Of a stretch of DNA of 33,474 nucleotides, positions 1 through 8,281 are shown piece by piece (positions within the stretch are counted from its first letter, which is position 1; the number at the start of each line of letters is the position of its first letter). Origin of the DNA: Ureibacillus manganicus DSM 26584. Its GTDB lineage: Bacteria > Bacillota > Bacilli > Bacillales_A > Planococcaceae. Where the stretch lies: assembly GCF_000772945.1 (NCBI RefSeq), contig NZ_JPVN01000032.1, positions 1 through 33,474 on the forward strand. The letters are read 5' to 3'. The notes below the pieces were generated by a model. The model saw nothing but the letters and a program-made list of their open reading frames with translations, had not been told where the DNA came from and made no database searches. A program made the position numbers and the translations under genes.

Positions 1-49
1 GGCACGCCGCCAGCGTTCGTCCTGAGCCAGGATCAAACTCTCCATAAAA
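1..49 (-). rRNA. 16S ribosomal RNA, 5' end only (partial)
   Basis: Read on the minus strand, the first bases give the conserved start of bacterial 16S rRNA: GAGAGTTTGATCCTGGCTCA, followed by the equally conserved GACGAACGCTGGCGGCG. The gene runs off the left edge, so only about 49 bases are present. The 5' boundary is placed by analogy with the mature B. subtilis 16S end and could be off by a few bases. The gene is downstream of bofA in the same direction, as rrnA is in B. subtilis. Confidence 0.95.
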
Positions 50-249
50 TGTAGAATTTGAGTTAAGCTCAAATTTTGTCAGACATTCATTTGAATGTCT
101 AAAAAAACATCTGCTGGCATCATTTTTGATGTCCAAATTGTGTTTCTATAATAGAAACGTTTAATTCATTAACGTTTTGTTGTTCAGTTTTCAAGGTTCA
201 TTTAATCTGCTTAGTAATTTACTATAATTTAGCTAATCACCTTAGCGAC
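50..249 (-). other. rrn leader with processing hairpins and boxA-like element
   Basis: This gene-free stretch is the leader of the rRNA operon. It contains perfect or near-perfect hairpins at 55-75 (8-bp stem), 81-100 (9-bp stem, 2-base loop) and 142-158 (8-bp stem). On the minus strand, 184-202 reads CCTTGAAAACTGAAC, which resembles the conserved boxA/antitermination and processing motif of Bacillus rrn leaders. The hairpins are seen directly; their roles in 16S 5' maturation and antitermination are inferred from other Bacillales. Confidence 0.7.
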
Positions 250-256
250 TTTTAAA

Positions 257-285
257 ATTATATCACCGTGTCTGTAAGATGTCAA
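257..285 (-). promoter_or_regulatory. rrn promoter, proximal (consensus sigma-A)
   Basis: On the minus strand there is an exact TTGACA (285-280), a 17-bp spacer and an exact TATAAT (262-257). The predicted start is at or next to the G of GTCGCTAAG (249-241). A perfect consensus with optimal spacing in front of 16S rRNA is what a strong rRNA promoter should look like. Confidence 0.85.
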
Positions 286-338
286 CACTTTTTTGATTTA
301 TTATTAACAATTTGATGTGACGTCTTAGCGACTTAATT

Positions 339-367
339 AATATATCACTATATTTTTCACTTTGCAA
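339..367 (-). promoter_or_regulatory. rrn promoter, distal (tandem copy)
   Basis: On the minus strand TTGCAA (367-362), a 17-bp spacer and TATATT (344-339) form a second sigma-A promoter 82 bp upstream of the first. It shares GTGATATA around the -10 box and the downstream GTCGCTAAG (332-324) with the proximal promoter, which suggests a duplicated promoter unit. Tandem rrn promoters are usual in Bacillus. Confidence 0.75.
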
Positions 368-381
368 GACTTTTTTAGTTT

Positions 382-654
382 TTATTGAAAAATAGTGATG
401 ACTCCAATACACAGTAGTCCTGGAATCCCTAAGATTGTTATTGTTAATGCAGAAAATAGGTTAACAGGCACTATAATATTATGCCCATCAGCTATGATAT
501 GAGCTAGGTATAGTATGGCAAAAGAACAAGCTAATCTAAACAAAAGAATTGCAAGTTTTTCTAAGATTACACCAAAACCTCGTTTCTTTCCTATTGTAAT
601 AACAGCAAATATGAATAGCACACAAAATAAACCAATAGTTATGTAAACTATCAT
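382..654 (-). CDS. bofA: BofA family protein, inhibitor of pro-sigma-K processing
   Basis: Small integral membrane protein of 90 residues; the family is usually 85-90. In sporulating Bacillus, BofA in the membrane around the forespore holds the SpoIVFB protease inactive and so delays pro-sigma-K processing. Hydrophobic segments lie at about 4-22, 34-52 and 66-88. The C-terminal part has the family signature: VPVNL near residues 62-66, then LGIPG near 75-79. The ATG has a good AAAGGGG ribosome site six bases upstream. Its place between yaaL/recR and an rRNA operon matches B. subtilis. Its presence implies a spore former. The N-terminal half is less conserved and was not used for the call. Confidence 0.85.
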   Translation of the reverse strand: MIVYITIGLFCVLFIFAVITIGKKRGFGVILEKLAILLFRLACSFAILYLAHIIADGHNIIVPVNLFSALTITILGIPGLLCIGVITIFQ

Positions 655-721
655 CTTATACCCCTTTCAATAAACTTCTTATTAATAGGAGCATATGCTT
701 TTGCGGCTACTCATATTTATA

Positions 722-934
722 TTACTTAATTAATATTTTTCGTATTCTCGCTTCTTTAAACAAATAAAAGTGAATGCTCTCTGCAATTTTCCGCTGTGCG
801 ATAACATCTAAGTCATAATCATCCATCAAACCTTCAATCACCTTGGCGTTATTCCAATCCTCTTTCGTTTCTATAATTAGATTTCGAAGATTGTGATCAA
901 ATTCTTTTTTTAACTTTCCTTTTCGACGGAACAT
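722..934 (-). CDS. yaaL: YaaL family protein (DUF2508), function unknown
   Basis: Short, charged, probably helical cytoplasmic protein of about 70 residues with no membrane segment. It matches remembered B. subtilis YaaL along its length: basic start FRRKGKLKKEFD, a central DWNNAKV and a C-terminal KIAESIHFYLFKEARIRK. A GTG at 946 is possible, but it directly abuts the ribosome-site-like AGGGTGAG. The ATG at 934 aligns with the B. subtilis start, so I chose it, although its spacing of about 11 bases is long. It lies between recR and bofA, as in Bacillus. The biochemical role is unknown. Confidence 0.75.
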   Translation of the reverse strand: MFRRKGKLKKEFDHNLRNLIIETKEDWNNAKVIEGLMDDYDLDVIAQRKIAESIHFYLFKEARIRKILIK

Positions 935-1011
935 ATAAAACTTCACTCACCCTATCTCAATCAAACTCATCAAACCTAACTTATTTTGAAACATATAATA
1001 GAAGAAAGTCT

Positions 1012-1608
1012 TTATAGTTCTCTTCTTCCTTCTAATGCTTTGGACAAGGTAACTTCATCTGCATACTCTAAATCCCCACCTACAGGTAATCCATGAGCAA
1101 TACGAGTTGTTTTGATACCTGATGGTTTCACTAATCGTGAAATATACATTGCTGTTGCTTCCCCTTCAATTGTCGGGTTTGTTGCTAAGATCAATTCTTG
1201 TACTCGCTCGTCTTGCAAGCGAGTAATTAAAGAAGCTACATTAATATCCTCTGGGCCAATGCCATCCATTGGTGAAATTGCGCCGTGAAGTACATGATAT
1301 AACCCGTGGTAATCTCTCATCTTTTCCATAGCAATAACATCTTTTGGATCTTGCACTACGCAAATTGTAGTAATATCTCTTTGCTTGTCTGAACAAATTT
1401 GACATGGGTCCACATCAGTAATATGCCCACAAACAGAACAATATGATAAATTTCTTTTTGCATCGACTAATGCTTTTGCAAAAGATAACACCGTATCTTC
1501 TTTCATCGTTAAAACGAAAAATGCCAGTCGGGCCGCTGTTTTCGGGCCGATACCTGGCAATTTCATAAAGCTATCAATTAGCTTTGATATTGGTTCAGGG
1601 TAGTACAT
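1012..1608 (-). CDS. recR: Recombination mediator protein RecR
   Basis: RecR works with RecO (and RecF) to load RecA onto SSB-coated single-stranded DNA during gap and break repair. The 198-residue length is standard. Visible parts: N-terminal helix-hairpin-helix ([13 protein letters not shown], about 17-29), a four-cysteine zinc motif (Cys57, Cys60, Cys69, Cys72), a Toprim domain starting near CVVQDPKDV (about 83) and a C-terminal Walker-B-like part. The ATG has an AGGAGG site seven bases upstream. It follows ebfC by 11 bases, so the two are almost certainly co-transcribed and possibly translationally coupled. Confidence 0.97.
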   Translation of the reverse strand: MYYPEPISKLIDSFMKLPGIGPKTAARLAFFVLTMKEDTVLSFAKALVDAKRNLSYCSVCGHITDVDPCQICSDKQRDITTICVVQDPKDVIAMEKMRDYHGLYHVLHGAISPMDGIGPEDINVASLITRLQDERVQELILATNPTIEGEATAMYISRLVKPSGIKTTRIAHGLPVGGDLEYADEVTLSKALEGRREL

Positions 1609-1619
1609 TGTTTATCCTC

Positions 1620-1934
1620 CTAGAATGGAAGGTTTAAGCCTTGAGTGAATTTCCCCATTGTTGATGATGTCGTATCTTCTACTTTCTTTAGTGCGTCATT
1701 AATTGCTACAACAACTAAATCTTGTAACATTTCAACATCTTCAGGATCCACTACTGATGGGTCTAAATTTACATTTAGCACTTCGCGTTGGCCGTTTACA
1801 GTTACTTTAACCATTCCGCCACCTGCTGTACCTTCAAATTCTTTTGCATTTAACTCCTCTTGAGCTTGCATCATTTCTTTTTGCATTTTTTGCATTTTTT
1901 TCATCATACCTTGCATATTACCCATTCCGCGCAT
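1620..1934 (-). CDS. ebfC: YbaB/EbfC family nucleoid-associated protein
   Basis: Small DNA-binding protein of 104 residues, known as YaaK in B. subtilis and YbaB/EbfC elsewhere. Family members form tweezer-like dimers that bind DNA and influence nucleoid organisation. The N-terminus is Met/Gly/Gln-rich (repeated MQ, KM), followed by the conserved [12 protein letters not shown] (about 38-49) and [18 protein letters not shown]. An AGGAGG site precedes the ATG. It sits between dnaX and recR, the standard arrangement in Bacillales and many other bacteria. Confidence 0.95.
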   Translation of the reverse strand: MRGMGNMQGMMKKMQKMQKEMMQAQEELNAKEFEGTAGGGMVKVTVNGQREVLNVNLDPSVVDPEDVEMLQDLVVVAINDALKKVEDTTSSTMGKFTQGLNLPF

Positions 1935-2009
1935 ATTAAAATTCCTCCTAAATTATTATTATTTTTCAATTTGGTAATCAGTTTCTTACATTCCCTCTGA
2001 CAACCTTAA

Positions 2010-3770
2010 CTAATCATCAATAACCTCAACAAAATCTTTCCCAAACAATTTTTCTGCTTCGGTTATCAATGGATCATCTGATGTCATTTCTTGAACATCT
2101 GCTAAAAATGGTTGATCAGAATGTACATTAACTGAATCTTCTTCAATTGATGACTCGTTTTTATCAGCTAAATGGTTTTCTTTAATAAAGCTTTCCCGCA
2201 ATGTATACCAATCATCATCTGGAATACATAAAAAATCATACATATTTCCAGTAAGTTGTAATAAGAATTGCGTAAAACTTCCTGTTAACTCATGATTATC
2301 GGCCACCATCTTACAATGAATATCATACTTGAATTTTACCACAAATGCACTAGATGATGCCGCAACAGGTTCTGCTTCTGCAAAAAGCGCTGCATGTGAC
2401 TTTTGCAGTTGGCTAAGTACCTGAGCCCATGCATTTTTTATCGTTTGAATATCCTTCTTTGTAGCACCTTTTAACACTTCTTTTATTCTTCCAACTGGTG
2501 CATTATAATTTTGCGATTTCACTCTTGGACGAGGTGTTTCTTTAGTTTGAGGCACCTGAACTTGCGGAACACCATTTTGAATTTGCTGTGTTAGGCTCTG
2601 AACCATTTTTTCTAACATTGTAATCTTATCGAGTAATTGAGGGTCCAATACATTGCTTTCGGTAGAATGCACTGCTCCTCCTCTTCCTGAATATTGAGCC
2701 ATTTTTAACAAAGCAGTTTCTAGATAGATTTTCGTATGGTGTGAAAAGCGCATTTCTTGTTGCGTTTTAGATAGTATATCGATAAATCCATAAAGATTGT
2801 CGGCGCTATAATCGTGGGCCAACTGCATAAACTTTTCTTCAGGTGTTACTAATTCAAGTAGTTCATCAAGTTCTCGACTTGTTTGTAACAATAATAAGTC
2901 ACGGAAAAATGTTATTAAATCTTCTGCTAATCGAACAGGTTCTTTCCCATCAGCAATAAGCCCTTCCATTAACGATAATACTTGAGCAACATCTTTTTCT
3001 TTTAAAGATTGGGCTATATCGTAAAAGATATCTTGACTGACAGACCCTGTTACAAGTAATGCATCTTCTAGCGTTAACGATTCCCCACTAAATGATACAA
3101 CTTGGTCAAGTAAACTTAGGGCATCTCGCATCCCTCCTGCAGCAGCTTGTGCAATTACTTTTAAGGCTTGTTCATCAAATGGCAAATGAATATCTTCTAA
3201 AACTACTTTCATTCGCTCCAAAATATCATTTGAAGAAAGACGTTTAAAATCGAAGCGCTGACAGCGTGAAATAATCGTTGCAGGAAGTTTATGTGGTTCA
3301 GTTGTTGCTAAAATAAACACTGCATGGGCTGGTGGTTCTTCTAATGTTTTTAGTAATGCATTGAAAGCACTCGTAGAGAGCATATGCACTTCGTCGATAA
3401 TATACACTTTAAATCGGGCATTTGCCGGTGCAAATCTGACCTTCTCAATGATGTCACGCATTTCCTCAACTCTTGAGTTTGATGCTGCGTCAAATTCAAT
3501 TACGTCTGGATGAGATCCTTCTGTAATACTTAGACAGGTAGGACATTCATTACACGGTTCACTGGAGGGGGCCTTTTCACAATTCAAAGCTTTTGCAAAG
3601 ATTTTTGCGGTACTTGTTTTCCCTGTTCCACGTGGTCCAGAAAAAAGATAAGCATGTGTTGTTTTATTTGCTAGGAGAGCATTTTGAAGCGTTCTTTTTA
3701 CGTGTGCTTGACCAGACATTTCTCTAAAACTTTGAGGTCGATACACACGATAAAATGCTTGATACGTCAA
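2010..3770 (-). CDS. dnaX: DNA polymerase III subunit gamma/tau
   Basis: Clamp-loader AAA+ subunit (tau form, 586 residues) that loads the sliding clamp and links the replicative polymerases. Visible motifs: Walker A GPRGTGKT (45-52, Lys51), zinc ligands Cys64, Cys73, Cys76 and Cys79, Walker B/DExH DEVH (126-129), sensor-1 around ATTEPHKLP and the SRC arginine finger (168-170). A variable Gln/Pro-containing linker follows near 390-420, then the tau-specific C-terminal domain. The start is TTG, with GAAGGGG about eight bases upstream; no ATG lies before the conserved YRVYRPQSF. I saw no clear poly-A slippery site for a gamma-form frameshift, but the check was by eye. Confidence 0.96.
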   Translation of the reverse strand: MTYQAFYRVYRPQSFREMSGQAHVKRTLQNALLANKTTHAYLFSGPRGTGKTSTAKIFAKALNCEKAPSSEPCNECPTCLSITEGSHPDVIEFDAASNSRVEEMRDIIEKVRFAPANARFKVYIIDEVHMLSTSAFNALLKTLEEPPAHAVFILATTEPHKLPATIISRCQRFDFKRLSSNDILERMKVVLEDIHLPFDEQALKVIAQAAAGGMRDALSLLDQVVSFSGESLTLEDALLVTGSVSQDIFYDIAQSLKEKDVAQVLSLMEGLIADGKEPVRLAEDLITFFRDLLLLQTSRELDELLELVTPEEKFMQLAHDYSADNLYGFIDILSKTQQEMRFSHHTKIYLETALLKMAQYSGRGGAVHSTESNVLDPQLLDKITMLEKMVQSLTQQIQNGVPQVQVPQTKETPRPRVKSQNYNAPVGRIKEVLKGATKKDIQTIKNAWAQVLSQLQKSHAALFAEAEPVAASSSAFVVKFKYDIHCKMVADNHELTGSFTQFLLQLTGNMYDFLCIPDDDWYTLRESFIKENHLADKNESSIEEDSVNVHSDQPFLADVQEMTSDDPLITEAEKLFGKDFVEVIDD

Positions 3771-3809
3771 CTTTTTCTTCCCCTTCTACTTCTTGAATTT
3801 GGTAGGTCT

Positions 3810-3818
3810 ATTATAACA
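3810..3818 (-). promoter_or_regulatory. Extended -10 promoter for dnaX-ebfC-recR
   Basis: The minus strand reads TGTTATAAT, an extended -10 with perfect TATAAT (3815-3810). No good -35 is visible at 16-18 bp, consistent with an extended -10 promoter. It lies about 40 bp upstream of the dnaX TTG and downstream of the terminator of the preceding operon. Confidence 0.5.
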
Positions 3819-3877
3819 TAGGTTCTTTTATCCTTTCCTTTCATATTATCAAAAATCTAGATACTTCTAAAATAGAA

Positions 3878-3919
3878 AGAAAAACTGTTACAAGATTTTC
3901 TAATATAATCGAGTAACAG
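3878..3919 (-). terminator. Rho-independent terminator of the MoxR/VWA operon
   Basis: On the minus strand CTGTTAC (3919-3913) pairs with GTAACAG (3891-3885), with an inner GATT/AATC stem, followed by TTTTTCTTT. It lies just after the stop of the last operon gene and ahead of the dnaX promoter, so it separates the two units. Confidence 0.7.
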
Positions 3920-3928
3920 CATTGAAGT

Positions 3929-6535
3929 TTATTTTCTTTTTAATTCTTTTAGTAGTTGACTAACGTTTGTTTCCTCAATAACCTGTTTATCTTCTATACG
4001 TTTTTTCGTTTTACTATTTGTTTTTAAGAAACTCCATCCAAAACGTCTTAATGTTATATCGATAAAGAATAGAAGCATGCTTGCTAAAACTAACCAAATC
4101 GTTATATTTTGTCGCTCATTCCCATTAATAGTAAATTCACGGAACACATGTGAAGGGTTTTCTAAAGTTAACATTTCCCCACCTGTACGTTCAGCAATGG
4201 TATTGAGTACGAGCTCGTTAGGCTGTTTCAGCTCATATTCAGAACTATATGGAATCGTTAATCCTGCTTGATAAATGGCATCTGTTCCATCATTTTGCGT
4301 AATTCTAAAAAATACGAGTCCAGGATCGGATTCAGCAATAACACGTACTTTACTTGATGAAATAACATCTAACTGAATATCTAATTCCTCACCAGCCTCA
4401 TTTACGACCGCAATGTCTAAAAATGCAGCCTTATTCGTTGGATCGGTAACGATAAATGAACCTTCTGTATCTTGTCGAATATCATAGGCAACTTCATTAT
4501 ATGACGGAAGTAGTTTAGAGACTGCCGTTTGCCAGAAATTCGTCCATTCCTCCCAGCGCGCCCAATCACCACTCCAAGCTCCTGTTGAATCAGAAGTAAA
4601 TGCAATCGTACGACCTAATCCATACTGCCACTGGGCTAATACAGGATCTTCTTTCTCACTCTCGGCAATAACGTTTGCAGTCTGTTTAGCTGTCGTTGCA
4701 ATATAAGCGTTCATCTGAGGAACACCACTTTCAAAAAGCGTATTCCAACCTTCTGCATTATAAATGATTGGATAGAAGGGATTATCTTCTATATAGGTAC
4801 GTGTAATCATTGCTGTTTCCCTAGACAGAATAGAAGGAATTGTTGTTTCATCGATTACACTATAAAAACGGCCACTTCCCATTTCGCTAAGCATTTCAAG
4901 TAAATTAGCATCTGCATCAGAACCAATCGCTACAGTAGAAAGAGTAATGTTGTTTGCTTTTCCACCTTCAATTAATTCCTCATAACTATTAGAAGTTGCT
5001 GATTGTCCATCTGTTAACAAAATAATATGTTTTCGTTGTAACTCAAGATCCTCTAATTTTCCATATGCCATCGCAAGGGAGGAATAGATCTCAGTCCCCC
5101 CACCAGGAGGAACTGAAAGAATTGTATTTACAGCTTTTTCTCTGTCGATTAAAGGTGATGTTTCTATTACTTCCCATGGCTGATCGTCAAATGCGATAAA
5201 ACCAAGAGTATCACCATCTCTTAGTAGCTCAACGGACCGCGCAGCAGCTTCTTTTGCTAATTGGATTTTTGGGCCCATCATACTTCCAGATCGGTCAAGG
5301 ACTATTACAAGACCAAGAGAAGGAAGTTGATGTTTCCCCTTCACTTCCATTTCCACTGGCAGTAACTTTTCAATTGGTGTTTTAAAATAACCACCTAAAC
5401 CAAAGCTATTTTCACCACCAACCATCATAAAGCCAATTCCAAAGTTTTTCACCGCTTGTTCAATTACACCCATTTTCGCTTCCCCAACACGGTGACCAGG
5501 AATGTTATCAAAGATGATGGCATTGTACTGTAGATAACTAGAGAGAGAGTTTGGCAGGTCCACGGAAGGAATCACATCGTAGTCAATTGAATTAGGACCT
5601 AGTGCCTCTGCTATAGGTGACCCAGTTTCGCGGTCACTTACAATTAATAGTCGTGGTGAACTTTGTACCATTGTGGCACTCGTTAGTTTATTATTTTCTA
5701 AAATTGCATCTTCACTAACTTGTACTACTGTTTCATATTTTACTAATCCTTCCGCCGTTCCAACATGACGGTATGAAAAGACATTTGTCCCTTCTTCTAT
5801 CGAAATAGGTTCTTGGTAAATAAGTTGGTCATTTTCATATAAATATAGAACACCTTCATTCGTAGAAGTAGACTTTATTTCAGTCACTAACTGCTGTTCT
5901 TCACCAGCATAAGCGATTTGAGGAGTAGCAAAGCTTGCTATTGATACATCTGAAACAAATGGTTTTGCTAACGGGACAACATCAACAGATACATTCGTTC
6001 CAGAGAGTTTTACTAATTGATCTACAACATTGCCTTTCGTTTCAAGACCATCCGTTAACAAAACAATTCTCGTCGCCTTTTTTCTGTCTACTATGCTTGT
6101 TGCAATTTGTAGTGCTTCTTCAATATTCGTATTGTTTGGATCATTTATATTACTTAAAGTTGGGGCACGTTCGATTGTATTTGATAATATCGATTCTGTT
6201 TGTAATCCTGAAGCAAAGGAATATATCCCGATTTCATGTTGTTCATTTTTACTTGCTAGGCTTTCTTCTATAAAATTTATCACTTCGTCTTCTGTCCCGC
6301 TTAACGATGCGGATCGATCCATCAAAAAGATGATTTGTTCTTCTTTAATCGGTAATAACATGTACGGCGAGGTTACAGCAAAGACAAGAAAAACAACAGA
6401 CAATCCTCTAATTACAAAAACTATCAAATGGCTCTTTTTCAACTGATTTTTATGACGCCACCAAGTCCAAACAAAATACGCAATGGGTGGGATAAGTAAA
6501 ACAAGTGCAATAGGAAAATTAATTCGTAAATCCAC
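3929..6535 (-). CDS. Membrane protein with two VWA domains flanking a glutamine-amidotransferase-like domain
   Basis: 868 residues, last gene of the MoxR/VWA operon. Order: two N-terminal membrane helices (about 8-26 and 37-56), first VWA domain with metal-site motif DRSAS (73-77) and a TDG loop (161-163), a beta-rich stretch, a GATase1-like region (about 294-395, MVGGENSFGLGG at 371-382), a second VWA domain with DRSGSM (414-419) and another TDG loop near 505, a C-terminal beta region, one membrane helix (about 815-836) and a basic, probably cytoplasmic tail. Start is GTG; a GGAGG lies rather far (12 bases) upstream. It overlaps the preceding BatA-like gene by 17 bp. Family knowledge: VWA proteins of MoxR clusters are metal-dependent adhesion or assembly factors. 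The substrate is unknown. The amidotransferase fold is probably non-enzymatic, as I see no clear catalytic Cys-His pair. Confidence 0.8.
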   Translation of the reverse strand: MDLRINFPIALVLLIPPIAYFVWTWWRHKNQLKKSHLIVFVIRGLSVVFLVFAVTSPYMLLPIKEEQIIFLMDRSASLSGTEDEVINFIEESLASKNEQHEIGIYSFASGLQTESILSNTIERAPTLSNINDPNNTNIEEALQIATSIVDRKKATRIVLLTDGLETKGNVVDQLVKLSGTNVSVDVVPLAKPFVSDVSIASFATPQIAYAGEEQQLVTEIKSTSTNEGVLYLYENDQLIYQEPISIEEGTNVFSYRHVGTAEGLVKYETVVQVSEDAILENNKLTSATMVQSSPRLLIVSDRETGSPIAEALGPNSIDYDVIPSVDLPNSLSSYLQYNAIIFDNIPGHRVGEAKMGVIEQAVKNFGIGFMMVGGENSFGLGGYFKTPIEKLLPVEMEVKGKHQLPSLGLVIVLDRSGSMMGPKIQLAKEAAARSVELLRDGDTLGFIAFDDQPWEVIETSPLIDREKAVNTILSVPPGGGTEIYSSLAMAYGKLEDLELQRKHIILLTDGQSATSNSYEELIEGGKANNITLSTVAIGSDADANLLEMLSEMGSGRFYSVIDETTIPSILSRETAMITRTYIEDNPFYPIIYNAEGWNTLFESGVPQMNAYIATTAKQTANVIAESEKEDPVLAQWQYGLGRTIAFTSDSTGAWSGDWARWEEWTNFWQTAVSKLLPSYNEVAYDIRQDTEGSFIVTDPTNKAAFLDIAVVNEAGEELDIQLDVISSSKVRVIAESDPGLVFFRITQNDGTDAIYQAGLTIPYSSEYELKQPNELVLNTIAERTGGEMLTLENPSHVFREFTINGNERQNITIWLVLASMLLFFIDITLRRFGWSFLKTNSKTKKRIEDKQVIEETNVSQLLKELKRK

Positions 6536-8270
6536 GTCTTCTTTGCACCTCCCACTCCATTACTAGTAACAGTAAGATGATAAGTAAAAACCAAACAGAG
6601 AGTGATTCTTTTGTTGTAATATCTTCTCCATCGCTTTGAAGCTGGCCAAGTTCAAAACTTGTACCTTTTTGAATGGATCTTTCTTGAGTTGAAAGTTGAA
6701 CTACAAAGTATTTTTTATCATTGAAGGATTGTAATGTGTAAGGACCTGGCACAATTGGCGCTTTAAAATAGCTTGGATTTCCAACGGAAGTAATATATTC
6801 ATCATCAAATGAGTAAATTGACCATGCACCATCCACAAGTGAAATCGCTCTTGATTCATTTGGCCGAAAAACTCCAAGACTTTGTGTCCCTTCTGATAAT
6901 TCATTGTGTAAGCTCCATAAAATTAGTGGAAATGAAGGATGTAAGGGCCAATCCGTTGATTCAATGTCGGCTAAAATGGCTATATCACCTTTAGTTGAAC
7001 GTTGGATAAATGGCTGATCTGCAATTGTTGCAATTGTTTTGAATTCTTCAAACGGTGGATAGATTGCACTTACATAGACATCTTCTAACTTACTAAAGGT
7101 AAATAAGGGATCTTTAGATACATCCACCACACTTCTTACTTCCTCTGCAATTTCGTCATCTCTGCCAATTAATATCACATTACCATTTGTGGACTCTAAT
7201 AGTTCCGTTTGATTAGTCACTATAATCCCTTCACTATTCATTGTTTTCAATTGTTCAGATTGCACAATCTTCACATCTGTATCTAATGCTTGAAAACCCT
7301 TTTGAACAAGCGCATGCATTTGTTGATCAACCAGAATCTCTAATTGACCTCCACCTATAATCGCACTCATTGTATTATCTAGGCCATAATCATCTTCTAC
7401 CTCAATGCTAGCCGTAATAATGCCTGACAGTGGAAGTTGGTCATACATTAGTGATTGTTCTTTGGCTGCTTCAATGACGATTTTTTCTTCTTTTACAACC
7501 TCACCTTTCTCATCAACAAATGATAAGGTCAATTCTTTATCAATTTCTGTTTCATTTTTTAATTGGACGAAAGCAAGTAGTTGTTCATTCTCCTCAGTAG
7601 CTGCAAATTTTGTGATTGCTACATTTTCCAAATCTTTGTCCGCACCTTTAACAACCCACTTTACACGTTCACTTTCAATGGGTAATTCATTTCTATCTAC
7701 CGCATCGGTAAATAAATAGATTGAGGTAGATGCCTCGCCAATAAATGCTTGTGCCACATCAATTGCTTTTGATAATTGTTCTTCTTCGAAAGTGACAGCT
7801 AGTTCATCAATTGTCTTATGTATAAGTTTAGTTTCTGTTTCTTGGCGAATGACCACACTTGGTTCTTCCCCAGTTGTAATAATTGTTAGTGGACGCCCAT
7901 CAAATTCTGAAACAATTGAGTTCATTTCTTCCTTATGCTTTTTGAAGGTTGATATTTCCTTTCCTGCAAGCATAGTCGCAGATGTATCAACAATCCAGAT
8001 GATTTGTTCTCCTGCTACTTCTGATTTCTTTATAAATGGATTCATTAATGCGAGCATGAACAATATTAATGCAAGCAATTGCAAGTACAGTAAGGCATTT
8101 CTTTGTAGGTGTTTTAGGTAAGGCGAAACTTTTGTTTCTTGCATGACTTCATCCCAAAACATAGTTGAGGAAATGGACTGGTCTTTATATTTTTTTCTAA
8201 AAAAATAATAGACCAGGACAATCATAGGGAGAATAATAGTCCATGCGAATATTAAATTACTAAAACCCAT
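6519..8270 (-). CDS. BatA-like membrane protein with VWA domain
   Basis: 583 residues. The N-terminus resembles the aerotolerance-regulator (BatA) domain: helix at about 6-24, the short conserved SSTMFWDE (34-41), then a second helix (about 58-79). The following VWA domain has a metal-site motif DTSAT (95-99) and a TDA in place of the usual TDG near residue 195. A long extracytoplasmic beta region follows, then a C-terminal helix (about 557-573) with a short basic tail. The ATG has a GAGGTGAT site. It starts 11 bp after the DUF58 gene and overlaps the next VWA gene. Proposed role, by family: partner of the MoxR ATPase in assembly or maturation of an envelope complex. Confidence 0.78.
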   Translation of the reverse strand: MGFSNLIFAWTIILPMIVLVYYFFRKKYKDQSISSTMFWDEVMQETKVSPYLKHLQRNALLYLQLLALILFMLALMNPFIKKSEVAGEQIIWIVDTSATMLAGKEISTFKKHKEEMNSIVSEFDGRPLTIITTGEEPSVVIRQETETKLIHKTIDELAVTFEEEQLSKAIDVAQAFIGEASTSIYLFTDAVDRNELPIESERVKWVVKGADKDLENVAITKFAATEENEQLLAFVQLKNETEIDKELTLSFVDEKGEVVKEEKIVIEAAKEQSLMYDQLPLSGIITASIEVEDDYGLDNTMSAIIGGGQLEILVDQQMHALVQKGFQALDTDVKIVQSEQLKTMNSEGIIVTNQTELLESTNGNVILIGRDDEIAEEVRSVVDVSKDPLFTFSKLEDVYVSAIYPPFEEFKTIATIADQPFIQRSTKGDIAILADIESTDWPLHPSFPLILWSLHNELSEGTQSLGVFRPNESRAISLVDGAWSIYSFDDEYITSVGNPSYFKAPIVPGPYTLQSFNDKKYFVVQLSTQERSIQKGTSFELGQLQSDGEDITTKESLSVWFLLIILLLLVMEWEVQRRRGFTN

Positions 8271-8281
8271 TTATAATCACC

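Noticed and set aside
2010-3770. Programmed frameshift producing a short gamma form of DnaX
   Set aside because: No clear A-rich slippery heptamer with a downstream hairpin was found by eye on the coding strand; not an exhaustive search.
5935-6446. Overlapping plus-strand open frames of 112 and 138 codons
   Set aside because: Antisense to the double-VWA gene, which has clear domain motifs; no ribosome sites or recognisable products.
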